Shown here: positions 63,809 to 64,000 of the stretch, one piece after another
Layout of the letters: each line of letters starts with the position of its first letter
How positions within the stretch are numbered: position 1 is the first letter of the stretch
Assembly: GCA_951802195.1 (NCBI GenBank)
Contig: OX637623.1
Span: forward strand, 1,538,626-1,602,625
Reading direction: 5' to 3'
DNA length: 64,000 bases
Source: Tausonia pullulans
Taxonomy: Eukaryota > Basidiomycota > Tremellomycetes > Cystofilobasidiales > Mrakiaceae
Notes under the pieces: generated by a model
What the model was told of the DNA's origin: nothing
Database searches by the model: none
The model's input: the letters and a program-made list of their open reading frames with translations, nothing else
Translations under genes and position numbers: made by a program

Positions 63809-64000
63809 GGTTGGGTCGGTCGGTAGGTTGGGTCGGTAGGTTGGGTCGGTAGGTTGGTAGGTTGGGTCGGTAGGTTGGGTCGGTAGGTTGGGTCGGTAGG
63901 TTGGGTCGGTTGGGTCGGTAGGTTGGGTCGGTAGGTTGGGTCGGTAGGTTGGGTCGGTAGGTTGGGTCGGTAGGTTGGGTCGGTAGGTTGGTCTAGGTTG
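63809..64000 (+). repeat. G-rich 13-bp tandem repeat at the right edge
   Basis: Units of GGTTGGGTCGGTA, about 14 copies with a few shorter variants (GGTTGGTA), running to the window end. Strong G bias on the plus strand toward the end. Confidence 0.92.

Noticed and set aside
1-64000. CRISPR arrays, bacterial operons and riboswitches
   Set aside because: No regular spacer array seen; intron-rich eukaryotic genes make these unlikely.

Overview
The window looks like nuclear DNA of a basidiomycete fungus, most likely a GC-rich yeast-like lineage (Pucciniomycotina is my inference). Genes are densely spaced and broken by many short GT-AG introns of about 50-100 nt. The families are fungal or general eukaryotic: AMPK beta, TFIIE alpha, a TXNDC9/Plp1-type phosducin-like protein, an HHE hemerythrin, a PA14-containing GH3 beta-glucosidase and MFS sugar transporters. 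There is also an intron-containing tRNA-Pro and a fragment of eukaryotic 18S rRNA.

Bases 1-18.1 kb are a compact housekeeping block: secreted 5'-nucleotidase (-, cut by the left edge), TXNDC9/Plp1-like protein (-), AMPK beta (+), a small unknown gene (+), DXD-type glycosyltransferase (+), a PB1-bestrophin fusion (-), TFIIE alpha (+) and a multi-pass membrane protein (+). Two gene pairs are divergent with short shared promoters (4498-4925 and 14599-14755).

Bases 18.1-51.2 kb are an accessory region filled by one family of Ty3/gypsy LTRs (ends TGTCAGGATC...CCTAACA). The host genes between them are an HHE hemerythrin, an NADPH-FMN reductase, an aldo/keto reductase, a hexose transporter, a tRNA-Pro, a small secreted protein and an NAD(P)-dependent reductase. 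One copy (44364-50532) is a complete young chromovirus: its LTRs look identical, it has a 5-bp target duplication, gag and pol are open, and pol ends in a chromodomain. It sits inside intron 1 of the reductase gene, about 6 kb between the start-codon exon and the rest. An older copy (31722-38063) carries frameshifts and a nonsense codon, and most of its interior is inverted between two LTRs. In both copies gag and pol share one frame, separated only by a UGA followed by CUAG, the known stop-readthrough context. The linker behind the stop is conserved as protein.

Bases 51.2-64 kb hold a 460-bp fragment of 18S rRNA starting at the mature 5' end, a GH3 beta-glucosidase (+), a 14-TM-type MFS transporter (-), a decayed possible zinc-cluster regulator cut by an LTR, an MFS sugar transporter (+), and a G-rich 13-bp tandem repeat running off the right edge. 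The sugar transporters, beta-glucosidase and MFS pump suggest a sugar-use and efflux neighbourhood, but nothing in the sequence ties them into one pathway.
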